23,206 nucleotides of DNA, from positions 1-23,206 of the IMG/VR virus record IMGVR_UViG_3300025102_000304; one strand, given 5' to 3'. Made by a program: the position numbers and the translations under genes. The DNA comes from a virus. Each line of letters opens with the position of its first letter. Position 1 is the first letter of the stretch. This document shows, in pieces, positions 1 to 6,516 of this stretch. Below the pieces are notes generated by a model. The model ran no database searches, was not told the origin of the DNA, and saw only the letters and a program-made list of their open reading frames with translations.

Positions 1-2
1 AA

Positions 3-58
3 TTAACAAAAGTTTAACATTCAAAACTTGGTGTTTATCGTATTTTTTTGTATATTAT
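3..58 (+). promoter_or_regulatory. Bacteroidota-type promoter with two TTAACA boxes
   Basis: TTG at 28-30 and TATATTAT at 51-58 are separated by 20 nt, matching the Bacteroidota sigma-A layout (TTG, about 20 nt, TAnnTTtG). TTAACA boxes lie at 3-8 and 14-19, 11 bp apart. The same arrangement recurs at six other places in the window. It should drive the small-gene cluster that begins at 98. Confidence 0.75.
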
Positions 59-97
59 CAGAGTAATAAAACAATAGATTAGTTATAATGAATCACT

Positions 98-424
98 ATG
101 AAAAAGTTACACTACGAACATTGGAAGGCAATTAAAGAAATGATAAACGATAGGTATACATGGTCACACTATGATAAATCCGGTGTCAAACATTTGTGTA
201 AGGTAGAGTATTATACAGAGGGTGGAGTTCGGATGAATGGTGATTCACGTATTCGACTGAGGTTCAAAGGAATAGATACACCACTTAAAGACTACGATTT
301 GTGTACAAAGACAATTAATAGTCAGATATGGGATATTTTGAGGATTGGATACGATAGATACCTAAGAAGTAATAAACGAAAGAACCATCTATTGGATGTT
401 CTTAATAAATCAAAAGGAAGATGA
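98..424 (+). CDS. Hypothetical protein, 108 aa (paralog of the 611-868 product)
   Basis: I do not recognise this family. The product is hydrophilic and basic, with no signal peptide or membrane segment. Residues 20-45 contain a TWSHYD motif followed by a YYTEGG motif. A matching TWYHYD then WYTQG pair occurs in the product of 611-868, so the two genes are probably diverged paralogs. The ATG at 98 is the first in frame and lies about 40 nt below the promoter ending at 58. The stop codon overlaps the next start (ATGA at 421-424), so translation is likely coupled. As the first gene of a cluster of tiny genes behind a strong promoter, it may be an early host-takeover gene, but that is inference from position only. 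Confidence 0.8.
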   Translation: MKKLHYEHWKAIKEMINDRYTWSHYDKSGVKHLCKVEYYTEGGVRMNGDSRIRLRFKGIDTPLKDYDLCTKTINSQIWDILRIGYDRYLRSNKRKNHLLDVLNKSKGR

Positions 425-618
425 TGAATATAAGTAAATGGCTTAAACACTTATCATTTTGGCATAATAAGTCAGATGATGAATGTATTGAACTGGCAAC
501 AAATGAATATGGTGTAGACGCTGAACAGGCTCTAAAAAATATACTTGAACGAGATTTCTGTACAAGTATTAATAATAATGTTGTAGAAGAACTATTAAAT
601 CAAAAGGAAGATGAGTAA
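421..618 (+). CDS. Hypothetical protein, 65 aa
   Basis: A small acidic protein of unknown function. It has no membrane segment and no domain I can name. The residues around 20-40 (DDECIELATNEYG onward) look helical. The start has two ATGs in tandem at 421 and 424; the first overlaps the preceding TGA. The 3' end runs through AAGGAAGATGAGTAA, in which the ATG of the next gene (611) is embedded before this gene's TAA. The same A-rich junction recurs in the following genes, so this set is probably translated as one coupled unit. Confidence 0.7.
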   Translation: MMNISKWLKHLSFWHNKSDDECIELATNEYGVDAEQALKNILERDFCTSINNNVVEELLNQKEDE

Positions 619-868
619 AATACTATCTTATGAAGAAAAGGCCGGAGTTCTTAAAGAAAATGGTTGGGAAACTTGGTATCACTATGATAACTGGATAAAA
701 AGGGAGTGGTATACTCAAGGTAAAAAAATTGATATGATGGGAATATCAACCGACTCGGCCTATAAATCCTATCTTTATGAATCAAAATTAATAAGAAGAA
801 AAAAAGAAGGATTAAGTAAAGATGAGAAAGCATTTCTTGATAGATTTAAACAAAACAAAGATGAGTAA
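611..868 (+). CDS. Hypothetical protein, 85 aa (paralog of the 98-424 product)
   Basis: Unknown function. The N-terminal half contains ETWYHYDNW and then WYTQGKKIDM, which parallels the TWSHYD and YYTEGG segment of the 98-424 protein and suggests an old duplication. The C-terminal half is highly charged (RRKKEG, DEKAF, QNKDE) and probably helical. The ATG lies inside the last codons of the previous gene in the overlap ATGAGTAA. The same overlap links this gene to the next at 861. Codon use resembles its neighbours. An opposite-strand open frame covering the same stretch looks like a shadow. Confidence 0.75.
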   Translation: MSKILSYEEKAGVLKENGWETWYHYDNWIKREWYTQGKKIDMMGISTDSAYKSYLYESKLIRRKKEGLSKDEKAFLDRFKQNKDE

Positions 869-1043
869 AGTAATTGTACCAAATCTAAAATTTGACCCTA
901 ATGAATTTGAATTAGAAGGTGAAATAGTAGATAATGTAAAACAAAAATGTTTAGATGGTTCTATATTTGAATATTACTTAGTAAAAACAAAATACGGAAT
1001 CAATAAGTATATTAAAGAAGAAATTAAACCTAAAGAAAAATGA
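861..1043 (+). CDS. Hypothetical protein, 60 aa
   Basis: A small protein with a likely beta-rich fold. The segment FELEGEIVDNVKQKC followed by EYYLVKTKYG reads like a short barrel or SH3-like domain, but I cannot assign a family. I chose the ATG at 861 over an in-frame ATG at 822. It gives the ATGAGTAA overlap with the previous stop that is used by the neighbouring genes, and the extra 13 residues would lie inside the preceding gene. The stop overlaps the next ATG (ATGA around 1040). No signal peptide or membrane helix is visible. Confidence 0.7.
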   Translation: MSKVIVPNLKFDPNEFELEGEIVDNVKQKCLDGSIFEYYLVKTKYGINKYIKEEIKPKEK

Positions 1044-1222
1044 GTAACGAAAAAAAATACACAATCAAAAAAACACTCCGAGAAACAAACGTTCAAGTAG
1101 TTCTAAATGATACTATGGGTGTTGTTGCGTATTTCACCTTTGATGAGGCAATAAGGATGTGTCAATTATTAAATGCCAATTCGGATAGTAATTGTAGATA
1201 TGAAGTTGTATGGGTGAATTAG
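1040..1222 (+). CDS. Hypothetical protein, 60 aa
   Basis: A small protein of unknown function that begins MSNEKKYTIKKTL. The pattern is beta strands plus one helix: VQVVLND, VVAYFTF, then a helix EAIRMCQLLNA, then YEVVWVN. That could be a tiny alpha/beta domain. The ATG overlaps the previous stop, again in the ATGAGTAA form. The last 13 nt overlap the start of a further small ORF at 1210. No membrane segment is present. Confidence 0.7.
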   Translation: MSNEKKYTIKKTLRETNVQVVLNDTMGVVAYFTFDEAIRMCQLLNANSDSNCRYEVVWVN

Positions 1223-1368
1223 AACAAATCGAATTGATTCTTATCGAAGCTCAAGCCTTTGGTCTAAGACAAGAGGTTGAACAATCGGCGAATAAGTACC
1301 AAATGGAACACAAAGGTAGTTCAAGATTACGTGCTATTAGCTGGGCATTTGATGAATGGATTAAATAG
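1210..1368 (+). CDS. Small hypothetical protein, 52 aa
   Basis: A short frame beginning ATGGGTGAATTAG and overlapping the end of the preceding gene by 13 nt. The peptide begins MGELEQIELILIEAQAFGL and ends with AFDEWIK. It is largely helical and amphipathic, with a balanced composition typical of coding sequence rather than chance AT-rich frames. Position continues the chain of overlapping genes from 98. It is followed directly by the TTAACA boxes of the next promoter. Function is unknown. Confidence 0.6.
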   Translation: MGELEQIELILIEAQAFGLRQEVEQSANKYQMEHKGSSRLRAISWAFDEWIK

Positions 1369-1377
1369 TTACAAATT

Positions 1378-1434
1378 TTAACAAAATTTTAACATTATCA
1401 CACTTCTTTTTCTCACATTTTTTTTGTATATTAG
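1378..1434 (+). promoter_or_regulatory. Promoter with two TTAACA boxes
   Basis: TTAACA at 1378-1383 and 1389-1394 (11 bp apart), TTC (one mismatch from TTG) at 1404-1406, then exactly 20 nt to TATATTAG at 1427-1434. It lies upstream of the small membrane protein at 1458. Confidence 0.7.
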
Positions 1435-1457
1435 TAGTACACAATTGGATAAACGAT

Positions 1458-1631
1458 ATGAATTATAAAAAACGAGTATTATCTCACATAGGAACATTCA
1501 TAACTGTAACAAGTTTGGCTATCATGTTTAATATATCATTGTTTGGAAATGGTAGTCAAAAGGATTTTATGTATGCACTTTCTGCTTTATTAATCGGAAA
1601 TTTCATGTACAAATCTAATGAAAAAACGTGA
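1458..1631 (+). CDS. Small membrane protein, 57 aa
   Basis: A short frame beginning MNYKKRVLSHIG and ending NEKT. Two hydrophobic stretches, roughly residues 8-29 and 37-51, are separated by a polar turn GNGSQKD, so it is probably a two-helix hairpin in the inner membrane. The positive N terminus suggests that end stays in the cytoplasm. It has its own promoter (TATATTAG at 1427-1434) and about 25 nt of leader. Small two-helix phage proteins are often holins or superinfection-exclusion proteins. A muramidase gene lies about 500 nt downstream, which makes a holin possible but unproven. Confidence 0.6.
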   Translation: MNYKKRVLSHIGTFITVTSLAIMFNISLFGNGSQKDFMYALSALLIGNFMYKSNEKT

Positions 1632-1674
1632 AAAATACTGAACAAATAATATTCTGTTTTTTTTGACAAAATAG

Positions 1675-1705
1675 TTGTATTGTTTATAAAAATTTTGTAT
1701 ATTTA
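1675..1705 (+). promoter_or_regulatory. Bacteroidota-type promoter without TTAACA boxes
   Basis: TTG at 1675-1677, 20 nt, then TATATTTA at 1698-1705. No TTAACA box is present upstream. It should drive the secreted-protein gene at 1742 and the muramidase behind it. Confidence 0.65.
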
Positions 1706-1741
1706 TTCTAAATTTAAATCTGTTCAAAAATAGGACAACAT

Positions 1742-2128
1742 ATGAAACAAGTATTCACATTTTTACTACTACTAATGGCATTTACATCAATCGGCCAAGG
1801 TAAATTAACATTTGTTAAGACATTATCAACCGAAAATGTTACATCTATTGCACCATCGATGAAATATAGCACTGAAATCGTATCATATGATGGTGATTTT
1901 ATAAAATTGGTGATTTCTATAGAAACAAATACCAATGAAAGTATATTAAGACAACTATATAAGGTTGGTAGATACAATGTATCTATTGAAAATGGTGCTA
2001 TTTCTCTTATTAATATAAATAAAGATATATATATCAAGGGTGAAAAACTTTTAGAGGACATCCTGTTAGAAATAAAAGTTCCAATCGGTTTAGAATTACA
2101 GATTGATGTGGACGAATTACTTAACTAA
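1742..2128 (+). CDS. Secreted hypothetical protein, 128 aa
   Basis: The N terminus has a clear signal peptide: KQ followed by a hydrophobic core FTFLLLLMAFTSIG, with likely cleavage near GQG at residues 19-21. The mature part is beta-rich (LTFVKTLST, VSYDGDFIKLVISIET, YNVSIENGAISLINI, ELQIDVDELL) and contains no cysteine. I do not recognise the family. The gene has its own promoter and is followed after 10 nt by the muramidase gene, so the product probably acts in the periplasm or at the outer membrane, perhaps alongside lysis. An opposite-strand open frame over the same region is a shadow. Confidence 0.75.
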   Translation: MKQVFTFLLLLMAFTSIGQGKLTFVKTLSTENVTSIAPSMKYSTEIVSYDGDFIKLVISIETNTNESILRQLYKVGRYNVSIENGAISLININKDIYIKGEKLLEDILLEIKVPIGLELQIDVDELLN

Positions 2129-2138
2129 TACATTTATT

Positions 2139-3029
2139 ATGAAAATTTTCAAGTTTATAACTGAATCTCTTAGACAAATTACTCAATTAGCAATATTTTC
2201 AATCCTTTTACTCACATCTATAATAATTTATATATCAACATACCCAACTGATAGACAACCAATACCTGATGAATTTGATATTCATATGCACGTAACCAAT
2301 GATACGGTTATGTATACCACTAAAATAGATACTCAATTGGTATACGCCGGTAGATATGATACAATTCCTACCGAAATTCCTAAGAAAAACATCAAGTTAT
2401 CGAAATATTTATCTAATGGAGCTCCACGAAATCGAACTTGGTTGACTTACAAAGAATGGAAAGGTAGTCATTGTAAGTCATTTAAACAACGTAAAGCGTT
2501 CAAAGAGTGGAAATCTCATCAAATAGATAGTTTTATTAACTATATGTCATTTGCCGCGGTGGTTGAATCAATAATATTTCCAGATATTCCACCAGAACTT
2601 ATCGTTGCTCAATCAATTTTAGAGTCAAATTTCGGTAAATCACGATTAGCATCAGAGGCAAACAACTTTTTTGGCCATAAATACAATGGAAGTAACAAAC
2701 ATTTATTCGTTGTTGCCGCCGATGATACACCAAATGACCGATTTACGAAGTATCGCTCACTCTGGTTCTCAATTCGTGGACATAGTAAAATACTAATGAA
2801 TCGTTATAGAAAGAGAATCAAAGGTGAACCAAACCTAAATAATTGGTTATATGCCCTATGTGGTGGTTTAACAGTTGAACAAAGTAAAAAATGGAGGGCT
2901 AGAGGTAACTCGGTATATGCTACATCGTGTATGACAGATGTATGTTACTCTCAAAAACTAAGAAGTATTATAAATATTTATTCATTAACAGAACGTTGTT
3001 CTAATTTTACAAAAATAGGAAATGTATGA
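2139..3029 (+). CDS. Membrane-anchored glucosaminidase-type muramidase (GH73-like)
   Basis: The product probably cleaves peptidoglycan glycan strands, as lysis enzyme or envelope remodeller. An N-terminal signal anchor (about residues 15-35, AIFSILLLTSIIIYIST) places the rest in the periplasm. The C-terminal half has the glucosaminidase pattern: AQSILESNFGKS with the likely catalytic Glu162, then NNFFGHKYNG, then RFTKYRSLWFSIRGHSKIL. I chose the ATG at 2139 over the upstream in-frame TTG/ATG at 2103-2106. It follows the previous stop by 10 nt, and the longer form would push a polar stretch ahead of the anchor. The gene overlaps the next start by 4 nt. A signal-anchor endolysin would be exported by the host without a holin pore; this is inference. 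Confidence 0.85.
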   Translation: MKIFKFITESLRQITQLAIFSILLLTSIIIYISTYPTDRQPIPDEFDIHMHVTNDTVMYTTKIDTQLVYAGRYDTIPTEIPKKNIKLSKYLSNGAPRNRTWLTYKEWKGSHCKSFKQRKAFKEWKSHQIDSFINYMSFAAVVESIIFPDIPPELIVAQSILESNFGKSRLASEANNFFGHKYNGSNKHLFVVAADDTPNDRFTKYRSLWFSIRGHSKILMNRYRKRIKGEPNLNNWLYALCGGLTVEQSKKWRARGNSVYATSCMTDVCYSQKLRSIINIYSLTERCSNFTKIGNV

Positions 3030-3856
3030 AACAAACAGTAACTTACCACGAAATCACTCAGAAATTGAGGGATTTTTTTTTATCTAAAGGGTATGTAGAA
3101 GTACCTTCACAAAGTAGAAAATCAATTTTAGCGGCATGTGAGAACCCACATTCAGTTGCGACATTTACATACGATGGTGTGGTTTGGCCTTTACCACAAA
3201 CGGGTCAGATGTGGTTAGAGTATGAACTACTCAAGAATCCAGATTGGAAAGGGTGTTTCTGTGTATCGACATCTTACAGAAATGAGAAAGACCCAATTCC
3301 TGGTAGACATGAAAAGATTTTCCCTATGTTTGAGTTTGAGTCAAAAGGTAATTTTGATGATTTAAGAAAGCTTAACATTGAATTAACAGAATACTTAGGA
3401 TTTGATACACCTAAACAAATTGACTATGATACAACAAGTGAGAGATATGCCGCACCTATCTTAGAGGATGAACACGAATCAAGAATGTGGCAAGAGTTGG
3501 GTCATTCAATATCATTGGAAACATTTCCTATTAGAACATCACCATTTTGGAATATGAAGTATATTGGTGATGGTAAATTCAACAAATGTGATATCATACT
3601 ATTTGGACAAGAAACATTTGGAACTGCTGAACGTAGTTGTAGTGCTGAAGAGATGAGAAACTTTTTCTATACCATTATGGACGGAACATATTGTGAGAAA
3701 CTATTTGAACTGTTTGGTAAAGAAAGAGTAGAGGCAGAGTTAGAAGAGTTCCTATCATATGATTTCTTCCCACGATTTGGTGGTGGTATAGGTCTAACAA
3801 GATTAGGAAGAGCATGGGAAATGTTAAAGGAAGAAAAACAACCTGAGTTGGTGTAA
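3026..3856 (+). CDS. Class II aminoacyl-tRNA synthetase-like enzyme (AspRS/AsnRS type) without an anticodon domain
   Basis: The product is a stand-alone class II catalytic core of the Asp/Asn/Lys subgroup. Residues 55-68 (PLPQTGQMWLEYEL) match the active-site segment before motif 2. Motif 2 is SYRNE (Arg85, Glu87) with RHEKIF (Arg94, His95) and EFE. Residues 193-203 are FGQETFGTAER, and motif 3 is GGGIGLTRL (Arg259). At 276 aa it lacks the N-terminal OB-fold anticodon-binding domain. Known trimmed relatives include archaeal-type asparagine synthetase derived from AspRS, and enzymes that aminoacylate other targets. It could therefore make asparagine or modify an RNA or protein rather than charge a tRNA for translation. 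It overlaps the muramidase stop by 4 nt and ends at a strong terminator. Enzyme class is secure; substrate is not. Confidence 0.85.
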   Translation: MKQTVTYHEITQKLRDFFLSKGYVEVPSQSRKSILAACENPHSVATFTYDGVVWPLPQTGQMWLEYELLKNPDWKGCFCVSTSYRNEKDPIPGRHEKIFPMFEFESKGNFDDLRKLNIELTEYLGFDTPKQIDYDTTSERYAAPILEDEHESRMWQELGHSISLETFPIRTSPFWNMKYIGDGKFNKCDIILFGQETFGTAERSCSAEEMRNFFYTIMDGTYCEKLFELFGKERVEAELEEFLSYDFFPRFGGGIGLTRLGRAWEMLKEEKQPELV

Positions 3857-3868
3857 ATGATGTATATT

Positions 3869-3903
3869 AAAATCAGTATCATATAATGTGGTACTGATTT
3901 TTT
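3869..3903 (+). terminator. Intrinsic terminator after the synthetase-like gene
   Basis: AAAATCAGTATCATA at 3869-3883 pairs with TGTGGTACTGATTTT at 3887-3901 (15 pairs, two G-T wobbles), closing on a 3-nt loop and running into Ts. Confidence 0.85.
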
Positions 3904-3921
3904 CACTTAAATAAATTAGTT

Positions 3922-4371
3922 ATGGGATACAATAAATTCAGATGGTGGACAAATGGTAGACATAAAAAAGTATTACCTGCATCAGAACCACTATTACTTA
4001 GAATCAAAAATGGTGATTTTGAATATTCACCATACTTTAAAGAGGGTTATGATAATTTAAAGTTAGCAAAAGATATCTATGATAAAACCCTAAAAACATC
4101 AAACGCTGTAAACAGACATAGAGAGGCATTTGATGCCAGTAAAATGAAACGAGTTAAATATCTAAGGTTGATGGAAGAGGCTGATTTTCACGAAACCAAA
4201 CGACTGGTATTGCTACGTAAGGCTCTAACAAAAGAATTTGGTAAAGACTATTGGGATGAAGCCATGAAACGTCAGAGGGGTAAAGGAACGACTGAGGATT
4301 TATATTGGTGGTATAAGAAAAAAAGTAAGATGGGTACTACACCATCTGAGATTAAATTACAATTAAGATAA
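3922..4371 (+). CDS. Hypothetical basic protein, 149 aa
   Basis: Unknown function. It is strongly basic and mostly helical, beginning with MGYNKFRWWTNGRHKK. It has a long charged helix near residues 45-115 and a tryptophan-rich stretch near the C terminus (EDLYWWYKKKSKMG). The charge suggests nucleic-acid binding, but there is no recognisable motif. It starts about 20 nt after the terminator and is followed by a small acidic ORF after 3 nt. No dedicated promoter is obvious, so it may depend on read-through. Confidence 0.75.
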   Translation: MGYNKFRWWTNGRHKKVLPASEPLLLRIKNGDFEYSPYFKEGYDNLKLAKDIYDKTLKTSNAVNRHREAFDASKMKRVKYLRLMEEADFHETKRLVLLRKALTKEFGKDYWDEAMKRQRGKGTTEDLYWWYKKKSKMGTTPSEIKLQLR

Positions 4372-4374
4372 ATT

Positions 4375-4611
4375 ATGGTAACAGACGAATTAAACGAATT
4401 ATCAGATGAAGAGTTGTTTGATATGTTAGATAAAAAATCTGCTCAATTAAAGGAATCAGCTAAACCTTTAATGTCGTATCAAACCAAAAGGTATGCCGCT
4501 ATATCAACTTTGATTAATAGTGGTGAACTTAGTGATGAGATAATTGATAAGGCACACGATATCGGAAAAGATAATGAAAGGGAATTTTTTAAAAAGATAG
4601 ATGGTGATTGA
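4375..4611 (+). CDS. Hypothetical acidic protein, 78 aa
   Basis: A small acidic helical protein of unknown function (DELNELSDEELFDMLDKKS, then a helix through AISTLINSG). It starts 3 nt after the stop of the basic protein at 3922. An adjacent basic/acidic pair could bind each other; this is a guess from charge only. No signal peptide or membrane segment is present. The gene is followed by TTAACT/TTAACA boxes of the next promoter. Confidence 0.7.
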   Translation: MVTDELNELSDEELFDMLDKKSAQLKESAKPLMSYQTKRYAAISTLINSGELSDEIIDKAHDIGKDNEREFFKKIDGD

Positions 4612-4628
4612 ATAAACATAACAGAAAC

Positions 4629-4682
4629 TTAACTTATGGTTAACACTAAATCGTGATTCATTAAAAATATTTTTATATTTAG
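4629..4682 (+). promoter_or_regulatory. Promoter with TTAACW boxes before the outer-membrane and permease genes
   Basis: TTAACT at 4629-4634 and TTAACA at 4640-4645 are 11 bp apart, and TATATTTAG lies at 4674-4682. The expected -33 position (4651-4653) reads TCG, a poor match. A weak core with intact boxes suggests dependence on an activator. Confidence 0.55.
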
Positions 4683-4714
4683 TATTGAATTAAAAGTTTA
4701 TAAAAATAAACGTT

Positions 4715-5311
4715 ATGATAAAATGTATATTACTAATATTTTTTCCGATAATTCTAATTGGTCAAGAGTTTCAAAGTTGGAATACATTTAACATTAAAGG
4801 AAAACTTGGTGATAAATGGGAATTGGCAGCAGAGCCTGAGTTACGATATTCACTTGATGATATAGAGTATTTTCACTTTGATATTGGTGTTGTTTATAAA
4901 GTAATTGATAACCTAAAAGTTGGGTTATACTATAGGGAAATCTTTGAAAACAAATCTAATATGAGAGTACATGAAATGAGGCCCCATATTGATGTATTCT
5001 ATAAATTTAACAAGTTCTTTAAGGTAAGAGTCAGAAACGAATATCAGATAAAACAAATATCTGAGAATGTTTGGCGTATACGATTTAGACCTACATTTAC
5101 ATACAAGATACATGAACTATTCCAACCATACATCCAAACTGAACCTTTTTTTACGGTAAACGGATTTATTAGAAACCGATTAAACGTAGGTATTGGTTTA
5201 GTACATAAAAAAATGTGGTTCAAACCTGGATATCAACTTCAAACAGATTTAAAAAATGGCAATGTATCACAAATACATACCTTATGGATTAATATAGGAA
5301 TTAAATTATGA
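4715..5311 (+). CDS. Outer-membrane beta-barrel protein, DUF2490-like
   Basis: A signal peptide (MIKCILLIFFPIILIGQ) precedes alternating aromatic beta strands across the whole 198 aa: FQSWNTFNIKGKL, WELAAEPELRYSL, FHFDIGVVYKV, LKVGLYYREIF and so on. It ends WINIGIKL, a typical outer-membrane barrel C terminus. EPELRY, MRPHID and RVRNEY fit DUF2490 proteins of Bacteroidota. It should insert in the host outer membrane as a small barrel. The stop overlaps the start of the PiT-like permease by 4 nt, so the two are very likely made together: a barrel for entry into the periplasm and a permease across the inner membrane. That functional link is inference from the coupling. The family name is likely, not certain. 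Confidence 0.75.
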   Translation: MIKCILLIFFPIILIGQEFQSWNTFNIKGKLGDKWELAAEPELRYSLDDIEYFHFDIGVVYKVIDNLKVGLYYREIFENKSNMRVHEMRPHIDVFYKFNKFFKVRVRNEYQIKQISENVWRIRFRPTFTYKIHELFQPYIQTEPFFTVNGFIRNRLNVGIGLVHKKMWFKPGYQLQTDLKNGNVSQIHTLWINIGIKL

Positions 5312-6441
5312 AATCGTTAATAAAATTAGTTTTTGGAAAAAAGTATTCGTACCCAGCTCCATTAAAAGTAACAGCAAAGGATAAGACATTTATTTGGACT
5401 TTGTTAATTGGATTCATTGTATCAATGGTAGTAGTTCCATACCCATCTATTGCGATGTGGGTTGGGTTTATTTTTGCAGGTTATGCCGCAATTGCGAATG
5501 ATAGTATACAAACAATAGGTACATTTATAGCCAGTAATTCTGATAAAAAATGGTATTGGTTGTGGTTATTTTTGGGTTCTATCTTTGTAGCTACTGTAGG
5601 TTATAGTTGGGTAGTTTATGGTGGAGATGTAACACATCAACGTTTATCTGCAAAAGGATTTGAAGTTGCACCTACATCTTTTCATTATTTACAATTAATA
5701 GCACCATTACTACTATTGATGTTAACACGATTGAAAATGCCTGTATCAACAACATTCCTATTATTGAGTTCGTTTGCAACAACAAGTGGTATCGGTAGTG
5801 CTCTATTTAAATCATTATCTGGATATGTACTTGCATTTGTATTAGGATTTTTAGTATTTATAATCATATCCAAACTAACAGTAAGGTGTTTAAAAGATAA
5901 AGCATCGGAATGGTGGACTCCGATTCAATGGAGTGTTTCAGGTCTGTTATGGTCTATATGGTTAATGCAAGATGCCGCAAACATAGCGGTGTATCTACCA
6001 AGAAGTCTAAACGTTTTTGAATTTCTAGCATTTACATCCATAATAGTAATTGGACTTGGTGTATTGTTGTGGAAACGTGGTGGTAAGATACAACAACTTG
6101 TAACTGAAAAATCAATAGTTACAGATGTAAGGGCCGCAACCATGATAGATTTTTTATATTGTATAATATTATTTTACTTCAAACTATATTCTAAAGTTCC
6201 TATGAGTACAACTTGGGTTTTTATTGGATTACTTGGTGGTAGAGAAGTGGCTATGGCAGTATGGAAATCTGCAAATAATGGGTTTATGGGAACATTAAAG
6301 TTAGTTAGTAAAGATGTATTATACGCTGGTATAGGATTAACCGTATCTATACTTATAGCGGTTATGGTCAATGATAATGTTAGTTTATCAGATATCAGTA
6401 TTCAGTTCACCAACCAATTAAACAAACTTATCAAACTTTAA
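5308..6441 (+). CDS. PiT-family-like inorganic phosphate permease
   Basis: A 377-aa inner-membrane protein with about ten hydrophobic segments. It shows the duplicated PiT signatures. The first half has AND at residues 63-65 (in AIANDSIQTIGTF) and PVSTTF at 145-150. The second half has the degenerate QDAANIAV at 221-228 and PMSTTW at 298-303 followed by GLLGGRE. Family members carry phosphate, sometimes sulfate, with a cation. A phage copy would support phosphate supply for DNA synthesis, comparable in purpose to pstS in cyanophages. The gene is translationally coupled to the DUF2490-like barrel gene. The tmRNA promoter begins at its stop codon. The second AND motif is altered, so specificity may have shifted. 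Confidence 0.8.
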   Translation: MKSLIKLVFGKKYSYPAPLKVTAKDKTFIWTLLIGFIVSMVVVPYPSIAMWVGFIFAGYAAIANDSIQTIGTFIASNSDKKWYWLWLFLGSIFVATVGYSWVVYGGDVTHQRLSAKGFEVAPTSFHYLQLIAPLLLLMLTRLKMPVSTTFLLLSSFATTSGIGSALFKSLSGYVLAFVLGFLVFIIISKLTVRCLKDKASEWWTPIQWSVSGLLWSIWLMQDAANIAVYLPRSLNVFEFLAFTSIIVIGLGVLLWKRGGKIQQLVTEKSIVTDVRAATMIDFLYCIILFYFKLYSKVPMSTTWVFIGLLGGREVAMAVWKSANNGFMGTLKLVSKDVLYAGIGLTVSILIAVMVNDNVSLSDISIQFTNQLNKLIKL

Positions 6442-6493
6442 GAAAATTTTAACACTTTAAATTTTGATTTTTGTAATTATATTTGTATATTTA
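6438..6493 (+). promoter_or_regulatory. tmRNA promoter with TTAACA box
   Basis: TTAAGA at 6438-6443 (covering the permease stop) and TTAACA at 6449-6454 are 11 bp apart. TTG at 6464-6466 is 19 nt from TATATTTA at 6486-6493. Transcription would start near 6500, leaving a short 5' extension for removal before 6517. Confidence 0.7.
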
Positions 6494-6516
6494 AGTATTA
6501 GTTATTTGAAATCATT

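Noticed and set aside
822-860. An upstream ATG at 822 for the gene at 861
   Set aside because: The extension lies inside the previous gene, and the ATG at 861 fits the ATGAGTAA junction used by its neighbours.
1714-2061. A 115-aa open frame on the - strand opposite the secreted protein gene
   Set aside because: The + strand frame has a clean signal peptide and a promoter in the right place; the - strand frame has none and fits an AT-rich shadow.
2103-2138. An upstream TTG/ATG start for the muramidase
   Set aside because: It overlaps the previous gene and puts polar residues ahead of the signal anchor; the ATG at 2139 follows the stop by 10 nt.
2960-2985. Another TATAAATA, inside the end of the muramidase gene, as a late promoter
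   Set aside because: Several exact matches are expected by chance in DNA this AT-rich, and this one is within coding sequence.
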